Source of the DNA: an uncultured Collinsella sp.
GTDB taxonomy: Bacteria; Actinomycetota; Coriobacteriia; Coriobacteriales; Coriobacteriaceae
Reading direction: 5' to 3'
Length of the DNA: 13,212 nucleotides
NCBI GenBank assembly: GCA_900556675.1
Contig: USQE01000013.1
Location: 1-13,212, forward strand
The position numbers and the translations under genes were made by a program. Below the pieces are notes generated by a model. That model saw only the letters and a program-made list of their open reading frames with translations. It did no database searches and was not told the origin of the DNA. Shown one piece after another: positions 13,122 to 13,212 of the stretch (its first letter is position 1; each line of letters opens with the position of its first letter).

Positions 13122-13212
13122 GACGAAAACAATTTGCGTCTGGTAATAAGCGTACGAAAGCGCAATTTACGTCTTAATTCCGTACGCAAATCAAGACGAA
13201 AATCGTTTACGT
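13122..13212. repeat. Cluster of ACGAAA...TTTxCGT dyad repeats
   Basis: Three related dyads occur in 91 bp: 13122-13140 (GACGAAAA-CAA-TTTGCGTC), 13153-13173 (TACGAAA to TTTACGTC) and 13195-13212 (GACGAAAA-TCG-TTTACGT, cut by the window end). The first and third share the same spacing. A longer inverted repeat GCGTACG/CGTACGC (13150-13156, 13181-13187) overlaps the second. No gene is seen here; the layout suggests operator or iteron-like protein sites ahead of a downstream gene. Confidence 0.5.

Larger units (their letters stand above)
11452..13212 (+). mobile_element. One end of a degraded tRNA-fMet-integrated element (right end outside window)
   Basis: The element begins at the tRNA 3' fragment, which is the att core, and holds an integrase reading away from it, arm-like direct repeats and a large inverted repeat between the two. 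This layout is typical of phages and integrative elements using tyrosine integrases. The integrase is defective, so this copy is probably immobile unless helped. The other boundary and cargo are not visible. Confidence 0.65.

Overview
The window looks like chromosome from a high-GC actinobacterium of the Coriobacteriia, probably Collinsella or a close relative. This rests on strong C/G third-position codon use, the gene families present and general resemblance; no 16S or marker gene is present, so the genus is inference. It opens inside a kdp potassium-pump operon: the 3' end of kdpA, then complete kdpB and kdpC. No kdpD/kdpE sensor genes follow kdpC.

From about 3.0 to 7.7 kb lies a catabolic block. 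A 19-bp perfect hairpin with a T tract, itself overlapped by a possible competing hairpin, precedes a 649-residue FMN/4Fe-4S/FAD oxidoreductase of the 2,4-dienoyl-CoA/enoate reductase type. Next come two gene stubs meeting head to head near 5650: the C-terminal FCD domain of a GntR-type regulator (minus strand) and the last ~56 residues of a GntP-type gluconate permease (plus strand). An intact IlvD/Edd-family dehydratase follows. The simplest reading is a sugar-acid uptake and dehydration locus that lost the shared middle of its divergent regulator/permease pair.

From 7.9 to 11.2 kb are a minus-strand ArsC/Spx-fold protein with no cysteine at all, a 520-bp gap with a near-consensus promoter and a possible 37-codon leader peptide, then a DHA2-type MFS exporter closely followed by a two-CBS-domain protein, and a short alkyltransferase-like protein with an intact PCHR motif.

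From 11.45 kb to the end is one end of an element integrated at the initiator tRNA-Met gene. A 45-nt 3' fragment of tRNA-fMet with its native terminator marks the attachment site. To its right are three copies of an integrase arm-site-like repeat, a large inverted repeat, and a tyrosine integrase that is clearly broken: most of the core-binding domain is missing with a frame change, and the C-terminal H-x-x-R/Tyr part is replaced by an unrelated reading frame of unknown origin. The window ends with two adjacent palindromes and a cluster of dyad repeats of unknown role. No CRISPR array, rRNA or intact tRNA was seen.
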